A stretch of 64,000 nucleotides of DNA from an uncultured Clostridia bacterium (GTDB lineage: Bacteria; Bacillota; Clostridia; Oscillospirales; Butyricicoccaceae): NCBI GenBank assembly GCA_944381055.1, contig CALWJQ010000013.1:1-64000 (forward strand), read 5' to 3'. Of the stretch, positions 29,386-38,651 are shown piece by piece. The translations under genes were made by a program, and so were the position numbers. Numbering within the stretch: the first letter of the stretch is position 1; each line of letters starts with the position of its first letter. Below the pieces are notes generated by a model. The model ran no database searches. It was not told the origin of the DNA and saw only the letters and a list, made by a program, of their open reading frames with translations.

Positions 29386-30336
29386 ATGTCAGAGGCCGTG
29401 CGGGGGCGGTTCGCCCCGTCGCCCAGCGGGCGGATGCATTTGGGCAACGTTTTCTGCGCGCTGGCGGCGTGGCTGTCCTGCCGCGCGCAGGGCGGCACAA
29501 TGCTGCTGCGGATCGAAGACCTGGATCCCGAGCGATCCAAACCGGAATACGCGCGTTTGATAGCAGAAGATCTGCGGTGGCTGGGGCTTGACTGGGACGA
29601 GGGCGGGCCCGAAGACCCTGCCTTTGTGCAGAGCGCGCGCGGCGCACTGTATGAAAAAGCGCTGGAAAGGCTGCGCGCGCAAAACTTGCTGTACCCCTGC
29701 TTTTGCACCCGTGCCGAGCTGCATGCGGCGCAGGCCCCCCACGCCGCCGACGGCCGCGTTGTTTATGACGGGCGCTGCCGCCGCCTGACCGAGGCCGAGC
29801 GGGAAGCGCTGTCCGCCGTCCGCCCGCCGTCGCTGCGCCTAGCCGTCCCGGACGGCGGGGTCTGCTTTGACGACCTGTTCTGCGGCCGGGTCTGCCGGGA
29901 TCCGGCGCAGGACTGGGGGGACATTGTGGTGCGGCGGCGCGACGGCGCCTTTGCCTATCAGCTGGCCGTCGTGGTCGATGACGCGCTGATGGGCGTCACC
30001 GAGGTCATCCGCGGCCGCGACCTTTTGGATTCGACGCCGGTGCAGCTGTGCCTGTACCGGCTTTTGGGATACGATCCACCGCGCTTTGGGCACATCCCGC
30101 TGCTTGTTGCGCCCGACGGGCGCCGGCTGTCCAAACGCGAGCGCGACCTGGACATGGGGGCGCTGCGTGCGCGCTTCGGCGCGCCGGAAGCGCTGATCGG
30201 CCGTCTGGCGCACGCTGCCGGCCTGCTGGCGCGCCCCGAACCGGTGCGCGCCAGCGATTTGATTCCCCTGTACCGGCCGGAAGCCCTGAAACGCGGCGAC
30301 ATTGTCGTTAACCCTGCGGACTGGTCTGTCAGTTGA
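29386..30336 (+). CDS. gluQ: Glutamyl-Q tRNA(Asp) synthetase
   Basis: A 316-aa truncated glutamyl-tRNA synthetase paralog without the anticodon-binding domain. The HIGH-like motif is SGRMHLGN near residue 15 and the KMSKS-like motif is RLSKRERD. The zinc site of the GluQ family is visible as CFC-x(n)-YDGRC. The enzyme transfers activated glutamate to queuosine in tRNA(Asp), so the cell should hold queuosine; no queuosine genes are in this window. I chose the ATG at 29386 because GGGAGGTG lies 5 bases upstream. The last 8 bases overlap the convergent tspO gene. Confidence 0.9.
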   Translation: MSEAVRGRFAPSPSGRMHLGNVFCALAAWLSCRAQGGTMLLRIEDLDPERSKPEYARLIAEDLRWLGLDWDEGGPEDPAFVQSARGALYEKALERLRAQNLLYPCFCTRAELHAAQAPHAADGRVVYDGRCRRLTEAEREALSAVRPPSLRLAVPDGGVCFDDLFCGRVCRDPAQDWGDIVVRRRDGAFAYQLAVVVDDALMGVTEVIRGRDLLDSTPVQLCLYRLLGYDPPRFGHIPLLVAPDGRRLSKRERDLDMGALRARFGAPEALIGRLAHAAGLLARPEPVRASDLIPLYRPEALKRGDIVVNPADWSVS

Positions 30337-30796
30337 GCAGCCAGACCCCCAGGTTGAGGTAAGCGGCAAAGCTGACCCACAGCAGATAGGGAATTTGCCA
30401 GAGCGCCGCCAGCCGGTCGACTTGCCGGAAGGCGAGAATCATGGACACAATGAGCACCCACAGCGCCAAAAGCCAGAAAAACGCCGGCCCGAACTGCCGG
30501 AAATGAAAGAAAAGGATGCTCCAGAAGAAGTTGAACCCCAGCTGTACGGCAAACAGCCGCAGGGATCGCGCACGTTCCGGCGACGGCGGGCACAGCCAGA
30601 TACGCGCCGCACCGGCGCCCATCAGCGCGAAAAGCAGCGTCCACACGACGGGGAAGACCCAGGCCGGCGGCGAAAGCGGCGGTTTTGTGATCATGCCGAC
30701 GTACAGCTGTGTGTCGTCACGGATGATAAAGCCCGAAAGCGCGCCAACCGCTTCGGTCGCGACAATCCAGGCGGCGTATGTTTTCCATGTTTTCAT
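30329..30796 (-). CDS. TspO/MBR family membrane protein
   Basis: A 155-aa protein with five predicted membrane helices. KPPLSPPAWVFPVVWTLLFALMG and FFWSILFFHFRQFGPAFFWLLAL are diagnostic for TspO/MBR, a family that binds porphyrins and cholesterol-like ligands. Its role in an anaerobe is uncertain; tetrapyrrole handling or stress response are options. I chose the ATG at 30796 over a TTG two codons upstream. It converges on gluQ with an 8-base overlap. Confidence 0.9.
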   Translation of the reverse strand: MKTWKTYAAWIVATEAVGALSGFIIRDDTQLYVGMITKPPLSPPAWVFPVVWTLLFALMGAGAARIWLCPPSPERARSLRLFAVQLGFNFFWSILFFHFRQFGPAFFWLLALWVLIVSMILAFRQVDRLAALWQIPYLLWVSFAAYLNLGVWLLN

Positions 30797-30866
30797 CTGC
30801 AATCACCCGTTTTATTGTATGCGCGGGGGGAAGCTGTATGCGGGTTTTTCCGGGCACAGGCGCGAA

Positions 30867-30900
30867 AAAAGCCGGCTCTTTGCAAAAAGAGCCGGCTTTT
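30867..30900 (-). terminator. Terminator of the M20-cdd unit
   Basis: AAAAGCCGGCTCTTT and its complement form a perfect 15-bp stem with a 4-nt loop and a T-run on either strand. Confidence 0.9.
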
Positions 30901-30909
30901 GACGTTGAT

Positions 30910-31290
30910 TCAGGCGTCCCAGCGGGCGGGGAGCAGGTCGCCGATGGTGACGATTTTCCCGCCGTCCAGCAGAACCTGGCAGCCGCCGTTGCGCGGGTCG
31001 ATCTGGCAGACAAACTCGCGGCAGCGGCCGCATGGGGGAATGACCCGGCCGGTGTGATGGACGGCGACCAGCCGCACAATACGGCTTTCGCCCGCCGTCA
31101 CCATGGCGGCGATGGCGGCGTGTTCGGCGCAAAAGCCCAGCGAACAGGGGACGTCAATGTTGGCGCCGGTGTAAATATGGCCGGCGTCGGTTTCAATGGC
31201 CGCGGCCACATAACCGGCTTCGCCCATTTTCCCCAGCGGGCGGGGGTTGAGCCTTTCGCGGGCCGCGGACAGCAGCTTTTCAAACGGCAT
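30910..31290 (-). CDS. Cytidine deaminase-like protein
   Basis: A 126-aa zinc nucleoside deaminase. The catalytic CAEHAAIAAM supplies zinc ligand Cys and the proton-shuttle Glu, and PCGRCREF supplies the other two cysteines. The pattern Cys-Ala-Glu fits the tetrameric Cdd class; blasticidin deaminase-like activity is possible. Deamination of cytidine or deoxycytidine feeds pyrimidine salvage. It starts 15 bases after the M20 peptidase stop, so the two are co-transcribed. AAAGGA precedes the ATG. Confidence 0.85.
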   Translation of the reverse strand: MPFEKLLSAARERLNPRPLGKMGEAGYVAAAIETDAGHIYTGANIDVPCSLGFCAEHAAIAAMVTAGESRIVRLVAVHHTGRVIPPCGRCREFVCQIDPRNGGCQVLLDGGKIVTIGDLLPARWDA

Positions 31291-31305
31291 GGCAGAGATC
31301 CTTTC

Positions 31306-32739
31306 TCAGCGCATTTTGCGCGGCTTGACGCCGGCTGGAATGGGGCAGACGTATTTCGCGCCGCCCATACGGCGGGCGTGCTCGTCTTTGGCGGCCTGTA
31401 CCAGCGCGGGATCCTGCAAAAGGTCGACGGCCGCGCCGGCCAGCACCTTGCCGGCGTACAGCATCCCCTTGTGCGCCTGCGCGCTCTTGCCCTGCGCCAC
31501 AATCTGCCAGCTGTGCCCCGGCGTGCCGGCCGCCCATGTCGCGGTATAGATCTGCGCGGTCGGGCAGACCCAGCTGACGTCGCCCACGTCGGTCGAACCC
31601 GACATCGACGAGGAGTTAGGAGCATAGGGAAGGACAAAGTCGTAAATCGGCTTTTGCAGCTGGCTTTCGACTGCGGCAACCTCCGCTTCGGGCGCGCCCT
31701 GCATTTTGCGGCGCAGCGCGTCGAGATCGGGTTTGCAGGTCTCAGCGATTCCGCGTATAAACTCCATTTCCTGATCCGTATACTGCGGCGGCGCAAGCTC
31801 GCGCAGGTTCTGGTACAGCACGCGCTCGAGCGCGTTGTTGGGAATGACATTGGAGCACGCCTTGACAAAATCAATGGTCAGCTCGGTTTCGGTCATAAGC
31901 GCCGCGCCCTGGGCAATTTTGTTGACGCGCTGGTAAATTTCTTCGACCTGCGGCGTTTTGGGGGCGCGGATAAGGTACAGTACTTCGGCGTGCGCCTGCA
32001 CGACATTGGGCGAAAAACCGCCGGTGTTGGTGATGGCGTAGTGGATGCGCGCTTCGGGAATGATATGCTCGCGCAAAAACTGTACGCCGATGTTCATCAG
32101 TTCGACGGCGTCGAGAGCCGAACGGCCCTGGTGGGGGTTGCCGGCGGCGTGGGCGCTGACGCCGCTGAACACATAGCGGACCTGGTAGTTGGCCAGCGAG
32201 CTGCCCGACGACACCGAGTTGTGGAACCCGGGATGCCAGGTCAGCGCCAGGTCGAGCTCGTCAAAAACGCCCTCACGCGCCATAAACGCCTTGCCCGATC
32301 CGCCCTCTTCGCCCGGGGTCCCGAAGTAAATGACCGTGCCCGGCGCACCGGTGTTTTGCAGGTACTGCTTGACGGCGGCTGCGGCGGCCAGCGAAGCGAC
32401 GCCCAGCATGTTGTGGCCGCAGCCGTGCCCGTTTTCGCCCGGCGCAATGGGGTCGGGCTGGCACACGCCGGCTTTCTGGCTCAGGCCGGACAGCGCGTCG
32501 AACTCGCCGAGGAACCCGATGACCGGCTTGCCGGAACCGTAGCGGCCCAGAAAAGCGGTGTCGATGCCGGCGACGCCGCGCTCGACAGCAAAGCCCTCGC
32601 GCTCCAGCGCCTGGCACAGCGCTTCGGCGGAAAGCGTTTCGTCAAAAGCCGTTTCGGCCGCATCCCAGACAGCGTCGCTGACTTTGCAGAAATCGGCGGC
32701 TTTTTCGTCAATGTACTGGTAAAGCGAGTGTTTGTCCAT
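31306..32739 (-). CDS. M20-family amidohydrolase (AbgB-like)
   Basis: A 477-aa zinc amidohydrolase resembling AbgB, the B subunit of p-aminobenzoyl-glutamate hydrolase. Metal sites are visible at GHGCGHNMLG, TPGEEGGSGK and ALTWHPGFHN, and a C-terminal His region lies at AAGTPGHSWQ. M20 members cleave amide bonds of acyl-amino acids or short peptides; the natural substrate is unknown. It is divergent from the peptide-uptake operon and may extend the same peptide catabolism. GGGAGG precedes the ATG. Confidence 0.87.
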   Translation of the reverse strand: MDKHSLYQYIDEKAADFCKVSDAVWDAAETAFDETLSAEALCQALEREGFAVERGVAGIDTAFLGRYGSGKPVIGFLGEFDALSGLSQKAGVCQPDPIAPGENGHGCGHNMLGVASLAAAAAVKQYLQNTGAPGTVIYFGTPGEEGGSGKAFMAREGVFDELDLALTWHPGFHNSVSSGSSLANYQVRYVFSGVSAHAAGNPHQGRSALDAVELMNIGVQFLREHIIPEARIHYAITNTGGFSPNVVQAHAEVLYLIRAPKTPQVEEIYQRVNKIAQGAALMTETELTIDFVKACSNVIPNNALERVLYQNLRELAPPQYTDQEMEFIRGIAETCKPDLDALRRKMQGAPEAEVAAVESQLQKPIYDFVLPYAPNSSSMSGSTDVGDVSWVCPTAQIYTATWAAGTPGHSWQIVAQGKSAQAHKGMLYAGKVLAGAAVDLLQDPALVQAAKDEHARRMGGAKYVCPIPAGVKPRKMR

Positions 32740-33098
32740 ATCGGTCGCCTCCCGTTTCAGTTTGTATCATTGTACCATAAAACCCGACGGAAGAAAAGAG
32801 CGCGCCGCGCCGAAAAACCGGGGACACCGCCGGCAAAGAGAACCGGAAATAAACAGGGGAAAAGCAAAACAACAGGGGGTTTTAATGATTTAGAAAATAA
32901 AATATTTTTATGTGGTTCTCAATATTATACCAATGATTGCGATGTCATATGTGCATAATTAACAAATCGAGAAAGAGAAACTTAAAGATTCTATCCAATT
33001 GAAAATTTTAAAACAGGGTGCTATAATCAGGTTGAATTGGGTGAAATGGTAAAATAAAAAGAATTTAAAAGTTTAAAAATGCAGAAAGAAAGGGTTGT
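32740..33098. other. AT-rich divergent intergenic region
   Basis: Separates the M20-cdd unit from the peptide ABC operon. From about 32880 to 33080 the DNA is strongly AT-rich, unlike the GC-rich surroundings. It holds the plus-strand promoter (32999-33027) and on the minus strand a possible extended -10 (TGGTACAAT, 32769-32777). No convincing operator was found. Confidence 0.6.
32999..33027 (+). promoter_or_regulatory. Promoter of the peptide-utilisation operon
   Basis: TTGAAA, 17 bases, TATAAT, 72 bases before the first start codon. Confidence 0.8.
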
Positions 33099-34040
33099 GT
33101 GTTACGTTTCATATGCAAAAGAATATTGGTTATCATACCAACTCTTTTGGGCATTATTTTTATCGTTTTCGGCATTATGGCATTGACGCCGGGCGATCCG
33201 GCCAAAGTCATACTCGGGGAAAAGGCTACGCCGGAAGCGATTGAAAAGCTGAACAAAGAGATGGGGCTGGACAAGCCGTTTTTGGTCAGGTATGTGAATT
33301 ATGTACTGGACTTGCTGCATGGCGACATGGGGAATTCCTATCGAAGCGGCCGTGAGGTGTCAGAAGAAATCCTGACGCGCCTGCCGACGACAATACGGCT
33401 GACGATAGGGGCCATTGTGGTCGCAGTCTGCCTGGGGATCCCGCTGGGAATCCTGTCCGCCGTCAAACAATACAGCTTTTTTGACATTGCGGGGACGATG
33501 ACGGCGATGATGGCGGCTTCGATACCGGCCTTCTGGCTGGCGCTTTTGTTTATCCTGCTCTTCGCCCTGAAACTTGGGTGGCTTCCGTCCAACGGCAGCG
33601 AAAGTTTTCGGCATTATATCCTGCCCTCGCTTTCGCTTGCCATTCCGACGTCGGCCAGCCTGCTGCGGTTGACCCGAACGCAGATGCTGGAAACCATCCG
33701 GCAGGATTACATCCGTACGGCAAGGGCAAAAGGCCAGGTAGAGCGTAAGATTACCTTCCGCCACGCGTTGAAAAACGCGCTGCTCCCGGTGGTAACGGTC
33801 GTTGGCATGGAGTTTGGTTTTTTGCTGGGCGGCGCCGTGATTTGCGAGCAGGTGTATTCCATTAACGGGCTCGGGACGCTGATTATCAATGCGATCCGCA
33901 TGAAAGATATTCCCCAGGTCACGGGCAGCGCTTTGTTCCTGGCATTTTTCTTCATGCTGGTGATGTTGCTGGTGGATATTTTGTACGCATATATCGATCC
34001 GCGGATTCGTGCGCGTTACCAGACCCGGTCCAAAAAATAA
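33099..34040 (+). CDS. dppB: Peptide ABC transporter permease (DppB/OppB type)
   Basis: A 313-aa membrane permease with about six helices. The opening MLRFICKRILVIIPTLLGIIFIVFGIMALTPGDP is typical of the DppB/OppB group, and the EAA-type loop DYIRTARAKGQVERKITFRHALKNALLPV contacts the ATPases. The GTG at 33099 is used as start, preceded by AGAAAGGG. First of five transporter genes in the order permease, permease, ATPase, ATPase, binding protein. The base composition is more AT-rich than neighbouring operons. Confidence 0.93.
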   Translation: MLRFICKRILVIIPTLLGIIFIVFGIMALTPGDPAKVILGEKATPEAIEKLNKEMGLDKPFLVRYVNYVLDLLHGDMGNSYRSGREVSEEILTRLPTTIRLTIGAIVVAVCLGIPLGILSAVKQYSFFDIAGTMTAMMAASIPAFWLALLFILLFALKLGWLPSNGSESFRHYILPSLSLAIPTSASLLRLTRTQMLETIRQDYIRTARAKGQVERKITFRHALKNALLPVVTVVGMEFGFLLGGAVICEQVYSINGLGTLIINAIRMKDIPQVTGSALFLAFFFMLVMLLVDILYAYIDPRIRARYQTRSKK

Positions 34041-34056
34041 CAGAGGGGGTGCAGTG

Positions 34057-34983
34057 ATGAACGGCAATATGAAAGACGCTTCGCCGAAGAAGCATGTCAG
34101 CTTATCCCTGACAGAAGACGAAGCCGTCAACTTCAAAAAGAAGAGCCAGCTGAAAGAAGTCTGGCGCCGCATGAGAAAAAACAAAATGGCTGTTGTGGGC
34201 CTATGCATCTTTACAGTGATTGTGCTTTGTACGATTTTTGCAGACCTGATTGTGGACTATGACAAGGGAATTGATCAAAACATTGAAATCCGCCTTCAGA
34301 GCCCGTCGGCAGAGCATTGGTTTGGAACCGACATGTACGGACGGGATATGTTTGCCCGAATTATTCATGGCACCCGATATTCCTTTGTCATGGGCATAGT
34401 GGCTGTTATTGTGGGCATTACCATCGGCGGCACGCTGGGAGCCGTGGCCGGATATTATGGCGGCATCGTTGATACCGTAATTATGCGCATCATGGATACC
34501 GTAATGTGTATTCCGTTCATGCTGCTTTCGTTAACAATAGTATCAGCGCTGGGCCCGGGACTGGTGAATGTGCTGATCGCGCTGATGCTGTCGATGGTCC
34601 CAAACTACACGCGCGTCATCCGGTCGGCCATTTTGACGGTCACCGGCATGGATTACATAGAGGCGGCCAAATCCTGCGGGACTCCGAACCGGTATATTGT
34701 TTTTAAGCACGTTCTGCCCAACGCGATTGGAACGGTGATCGTACAGGCGACAATGTCGGTCGGCAGCACGATTATTGCCGCAGCCGGTATGAGCTTTATC
34801 GGGATGGGCATTCAGCCGCCGGCGCCTGAATGGGGTTCGATGCTTTCTGAAGGGCGTGAATATATGCGGTATTCCCCGTATATTGTGCTGTTCCCCGGCT
34901 TGGCGATCGCGTTTTCCGCGTTGGCGCTGAATCTGATGGGTGACGGGCTCAGAGACGCCCTTGATCCCAGGCTGAAAGATTGA
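34057..34983 (+). CDS. dppC: Peptide ABC transporter permease (DppC/OppC type)
   Basis: A 308-aa permease of the DppC/OppC group. A hydrophilic N-terminal extension of about 45 residues (with WRRMRKNKMAVVG) precedes six helices; HWFGTDMYGRDMFARIIHGTRYS is the family signature, and the ATPase-contact loop reads DYIEAAKSCGTPNRYIVFKHVLPNAIG. The ATG at 34057 follows AGAGGGGGTGCAGTG, better than the in-frame codon upstream within dppB. It begins 16 bases after dppB. Confidence 0.93.
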   Translation: MNGNMKDASPKKHVSLSLTEDEAVNFKKKSQLKEVWRRMRKNKMAVVGLCIFTVIVLCTIFADLIVDYDKGIDQNIEIRLQSPSAEHWFGTDMYGRDMFARIIHGTRYSFVMGIVAVIVGITIGGTLGAVAGYYGGIVDTVIMRIMDTVMCIPFMLLSLTIVSALGPGLVNVLIALMLSMVPNYTRVIRSAILTVTGMDYIEAAKSCGTPNRYIVFKHVLPNAIGTVIVQATMSVGSTIIAAAGMSFIGMGIQPPAPEWGSMLSEGREYMRYSPYIVLFPGLAIAFSALALNLMGDGLRDALDPRLKD

Positions 34984-34993
34984 GGGGGAGCGT

Positions 34994-35980
34994 ATGCAAG
35001 ACACTTTACTGGAAGTAAAAAACCTGTCGGTGGATTATGAAACGGACGAAGCCACTTTTTATGCGGTCAATGACATCAGTTTTAAGCTGAATGAAGGGGA
35101 AACCGTTGGCATTGTCGGAGAAACCGGGGCGGGGAAAACCACAACTGCGCTGGCAATTATGCGGTTGCTGCCGGCGCGGACAGGGCGGATCACTGGCGGG
35201 GAAATTTTGTTTAAAGGCGAAGACCTGCTTAAAAAACCGGAAAACGAGATGCGGCTTGTGCGCGGCGCGTTGATATCCATGATTTTTCAGGATCCCATGA
35301 CGAGCCTGAATCCGGTTATGACGGTTGGAAAACAGATTTATGAATCGCTTGAAATTCATAATCTGGAACACAAAAGCAAACAGCAGCTGGAAGAGCGCGT
35401 TGACGAGCTGCTGGAATTGGTCGGGATTCCTGCCCGCCGCAAAAATGAGTACCCGCATCAATTTTCCGGAGGGATGAAGCAGAGGGTAGTCATTGCAATT
35501 GCGCTGGCCTGCGAGCCAAAACTGCTGATCGCGGATGAACCGACGACGGCGCTGGATGTGACGATCCAGGCCCAGGTGCTGGAAATGATGCATGATCTCA
35601 AAAAGAGGTTCGGCACGGCAATGATCATGATCACGCATGATTTGGGCGTCGTGGCCGAAACATGCGACAACGTCGCTATCATGTACGCGGGCGAGCTGAT
35701 TGAAACGGGACGCGTTGAAGACATTTTTGAGGGCACTCTGCATCACCCGTATACAAAAGGGCTGTTCGGATCCATTCCCGATCTTGAGACGTCGGCGAAC
35801 CGGCTGCACCCTATTGACGGGTTAATGCCGGATCCCGCTGACCTTCCGACGGGCTGCCGGTTCCACCCCAGGTGCAGCCAATGCATGGAGATTTGCAAAA
35901 CAACGCATCCCAAGCGGGTATCCTTCAACGGGCACGATATCGTCTGTCACTTATTTACGGAGGGAGGCGCGGGCAAATGA
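34994..35980 (+). CDS. dppD: Peptide ABC transporter ATPase (DppD type)
   Basis: A 328-aa ATPase. Walker A is GETGAGKTT, signature QFSGGMKQRV, Walker B LLIADEPTTALD, switch His in MITHD. The C-terminal oligopeptide-transporter domain has cysteines (GCRFHPRC, CMEIC) that in DppD-type proteins bind an Fe-S cluster or zinc. Its stop overlaps the dppF start as ATGA. Confidence 0.94.
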   Translation: MQDTLLEVKNLSVDYETDEATFYAVNDISFKLNEGETVGIVGETGAGKTTTALAIMRLLPARTGRITGGEILFKGEDLLKKPENEMRLVRGALISMIFQDPMTSLNPVMTVGKQIYESLEIHNLEHKSKQQLEERVDELLELVGIPARRKNEYPHQFSGGMKQRVVIAIALACEPKLLIADEPTTALDVTIQAQVLEMMHDLKKRFGTAMIMITHDLGVVAETCDNVAIMYAGELIETGRVEDIFEGTLHHPYTKGLFGSIPDLETSANRLHPIDGLMPDPADLPTGCRFHPRCSQCMEICKTTHPKRVSFNGHDIVCHLFTEGGAGK

Positions 35981-36969
35981 CCCCCGATAAGACGCAGGAA
36001 CAGCCGCTGCTCAAAACCGTGGCCCTGAAAAAATATTTTCCGGTGGGAGGCGGGATGCTGCACGCGGTAGACGGAGTGTCGCTGGAAATTGCCAAAGGGA
36101 AAACACTGGGGGTTGTCGGTGAGTCCGGATGCGGAAAAAGCACGCTGGGCCGGCTGGTGCTCCGCCTTTTGGAGGCAACGTCGGGAGAAATCTACTTTGA
36201 GGGCCGCGATATACGAAAGCTGTCTAACGAAGAAATGAAAGCGGTCCGGCCCCAAATGCAGATTATTTTTCAGGATCCGTATTCCAGCCTGAACCCGAGA
36301 ATGTCTGTCTACGAGCTGATCGCAGAACCGCTTATTATGAACCATGTCTGCAAAAACAAAAAAGAGCTGAACATGCGTGTTTTAGGGTTGATGCGGACGG
36401 TCGGTCTGGCGACAAGGTTTGTGAGCGCGTATCCGCATGAAATGGACGGCGGCCGGCGGCAGCGCGTGGGAATAGCCCGGGCGCTGGCGCTGCAGCCCAA
36501 GTTTATCGTGTGTGACGAGCCGGTTTCCGCTCTGGATGTATCTATTCAGGCGCAAATACTCAACCTGCTGATGGATCTGCAGGACGAGCTGGGGCTGACA
36601 TATCTGTTTATTACGCATGATTTAAGCGTTGTCAAACATATTTCTGACGAAATCGCTGTCATGTACCTGGGGCAGTGCGTGGAAAGAGCGTCGTCAGAAG
36701 AACTGTTCAAGCAGCCTAAGCACCCGTATACCAAGGCGCTTTTGTCCGCCATCCCCATTCCCAAGCTGCGCCCTGATCGCAAAAAACATATCATACGCGG
36801 CGAAGTGTCCGACCCGATTGATCCCAAACCGGGCTGCCGGTTTTCTTTACGCTGTGAAATGTGCAAAGATCCATGCATGGGCCGGGATGTTGAACTGAAA
36901 GAAGTGTCGCAGGGACATTTTGTGGCGTGCAGAATGTACGAAGAACCTGGATTTGCGGATGACAAATAA
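35977..36969 (+). CDS. dppF: Peptide ABC transporter ATPase (DppF type)
   Basis: A 330-aa ATPase partner of DppD. Walker A GESGCGKST, Walker B FIVCDEPVSALD, switch FITHD. The ABC signature reads EMDGGRRQR where DppD reads FSGGMKQR, so the Ser of the signature is Asp; I recall this in a DppF-like subset but cannot check. The C-terminal domain again has a Cys group (GCRFSLRCEMC). Start at 35977 overlaps the dppD stop; codons of the same frame upstream belong to a frame inside dppD. Confidence 0.93.
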   Translation: MTPDKTQEQPLLKTVALKKYFPVGGGMLHAVDGVSLEIAKGKTLGVVGESGCGKSTLGRLVLRLLEATSGEIYFEGRDIRKLSNEEMKAVRPQMQIIFQDPYSSLNPRMSVYELIAEPLIMNHVCKNKKELNMRVLGLMRTVGLATRFVSAYPHEMDGGRRQRVGIARALALQPKFIVCDEPVSALDVSIQAQILNLLMDLQDELGLTYLFITHDLSVVKHISDEIAVMYLGQCVERASSEELFKQPKHPYTKALLSAIPIPKLRPDRKKHIIRGEVSDPIDPKPGCRFSLRCEMCKDPCMGRDVELKEVSQGHFVACRMYEEPGFADDK

Positions 36970-36989
36970 AGAGAGGAAGGCGTAGAACC

Positions 36990-38576
36990 ATGAAACGGAC
37001 TTTGGCAAAATTGTTGGCGCTGGCGATGGTTTTCGGCCTGCTGGCGGGCTGCAGCTCGCAGACCGAAACAACAGGCGGGGAAAGCGACGAGCCGTCGACG
37101 GGGCAGGAAAACCCGTCTCAGGAAGCAAACGGTGAAGAACGTGAATTTGTCGTTGCTTTGGGCGACGTCAATTCCAACAACTTTGATCCGTATAACTCGT
37201 ACGGCACAGATAACTATGGCCATATGCAGGTTTACAATGGCCTGATGAAAATCAATGAAAAGCGCGAAATCGTTCCGGATCTGGCGGAAAGCTATGAAGT
37301 GACGCCTGACGGCATGGAATATACCTTCCACCTGAAGCAGGGTGTAAAATTCCACAACGGCGAGGAACTGAAAGCGTCCGATGTTGTATTTTCCGGACAG
37401 CGCGCCCAGGAATCGCCGTATACCAGCGCCGACTGGGCTTCGGTAGAGTCGATCGAAGCGGTAGACGATTACACTGTTAAAATTCATATGAAGTCGGCGT
37501 CCATGGCTTTTCTGGAAACGCTGGCGGGATCGTTCGCTTTTATCGTAAATGAGAAAGCCGTAACGGAATACGGCGATCAGTATGGCATGTCTGTGGAAGC
37601 TACGGTCGGCACGGGCCCGTATATCCTGAAAGAGTGGAAGCCCGGTGAGCTGGCTGTATACGAAGCCAATCCCGACTATTTTGACGGCGAAGCAGACATT
37701 AAAAAGCTGAGATTCAAAGCGATCAGCGATACGAACACAGCGGTCATCGCCCTTGAGACGGGGGAAATCGATTACTATATGAATACGGTTCCGCCGGTTT
37801 CGATGGAATCACTCAGCAATAACGAAGACCTGAATGTCGTGTCGTTCCCCAGCCAGAATTTCACCTATGCAATTATCAACTGTGAAACAGGGATATTTAC
37901 CGATGTAAAAATGCGCCAGGCGCTTGCCTATGCCGTTGATCGTGAAAAAATGCTGGTTTTGGGCGGCGAAGGCCTTGGAACGATTGTAAACTGTTCAGCC
38001 GGGCCGGACTATACGGCGCTGCCGGACATGGGAAGCTGGTATGAATACAATCCGGAAAAAGCCAGGGAGCTGATCCAGGAAGCGGGGCTGGAAGGCGCGT
38101 CGGTGACGATTAAGACATACTCTACCGGTTCGTATCCCAAGCTGGCCACATCCATGCAGCAGGATCTGAGCAATGTGGGCTTGAATGTTGAAGTGCTGCA
38201 AATGGAGCGCAACGCGTTTATCAACGACGTTTTGGGCGAAGGCCAGTTTGAGATCGGCATTTGCGGGTTTTCATCATCGGTAGCCGATATGGACTGCATG
38301 TATCTGCACCTGCACAGCAGCTGCATCGGCCTGACCGGAAACTGGAGCCGGTACTCTTCGCCTGAAATGGACAAAATTTTGGAAGATGCCCGTGCGGAAA
38401 CCGATGCGGAAGCGCGGAAAGAGCTGTATCGCCAGGCGATGGATCTTTACCGGGAAGAAGTCTGCGAACTGCCGTTCTACTATGCGACCGATGCCCGGGC
38501 GTTTACAAAAGATGTCACGACCGATTATGCCAACAACTCGATTGACAGGATTTATCACTTCCGCTGGGTTGATTAA
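36990..38576 (+). CDS. Oligopeptide-binding lipoprotein (SBP family 5)
   Basis: A 528-aa extracellular substrate-binding protein. The lipobox LLAGC places the lipid-modified Cys at residue 21, followed by a low-complexity Ser/Glu/Thr linker. The mature domain has the family 5 signature near RAQESPYTSADWASVESIEAVDD and the VPDLAESYEVTPDGMEYTFHLKQGVKFHNGE block. It should capture peptides outside the membrane and hand them to DppBC. It follows dppF by 20 bases. A perfect hairpin lies just after its stop. Confidence 0.93.
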   Translation: MKRTLAKLLALAMVFGLLAGCSSQTETTGGESDEPSTGQENPSQEANGEEREFVVALGDVNSNNFDPYNSYGTDNYGHMQVYNGLMKINEKREIVPDLAESYEVTPDGMEYTFHLKQGVKFHNGEELKASDVVFSGQRAQESPYTSADWASVESIEAVDDYTVKIHMKSASMAFLETLAGSFAFIVNEKAVTEYGDQYGMSVEATVGTGPYILKEWKPGELAVYEANPDYFDGEADIKKLRFKAISDTNTAVIALETGEIDYYMNTVPPVSMESLSNNEDLNVVSFPSQNFTYAIINCETGIFTDVKMRQALAYAVDREKMLVLGGEGLGTIVNCSAGPDYTALPDMGSWYEYNPEKARELIQEAGLEGASVTIKTYSTGSYPKLATSMQQDLSNVGLNVEVLQMERNAFINDVLGEGQFEIGICGFSSSVADMDCMYLHLHSSCIGLTGNWSRYSSPEMDKILEDARAETDAEARKELYRQAMDLYREEVCELPFYYATDARAFTKDVTTDYANNSIDRIYHFRWVD

Positions 38577-38597
38577 GTAACAGAAAGGATGTATGAT

Positions 38598-38623
38598 TTG
38601 AGCGGCAGGGTTCTGCCGCTCAA
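38598..38623 (+). terminator. Hairpin after the binding-protein gene
   Basis: TTGAGCGGCAG pairs perfectly with CTGCCGCTCAA around a 4-nt loop, followed by GCCTTTAT. The T-tract is weak, so partial termination or 3' stabilisation of the binding-protein mRNA is likely, which would give more binding protein than downstream enzymes. Confidence 0.65.
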
Positions 38624-38651
38624 GCCTTTATAGAAAGCTGAGGGACCATCG

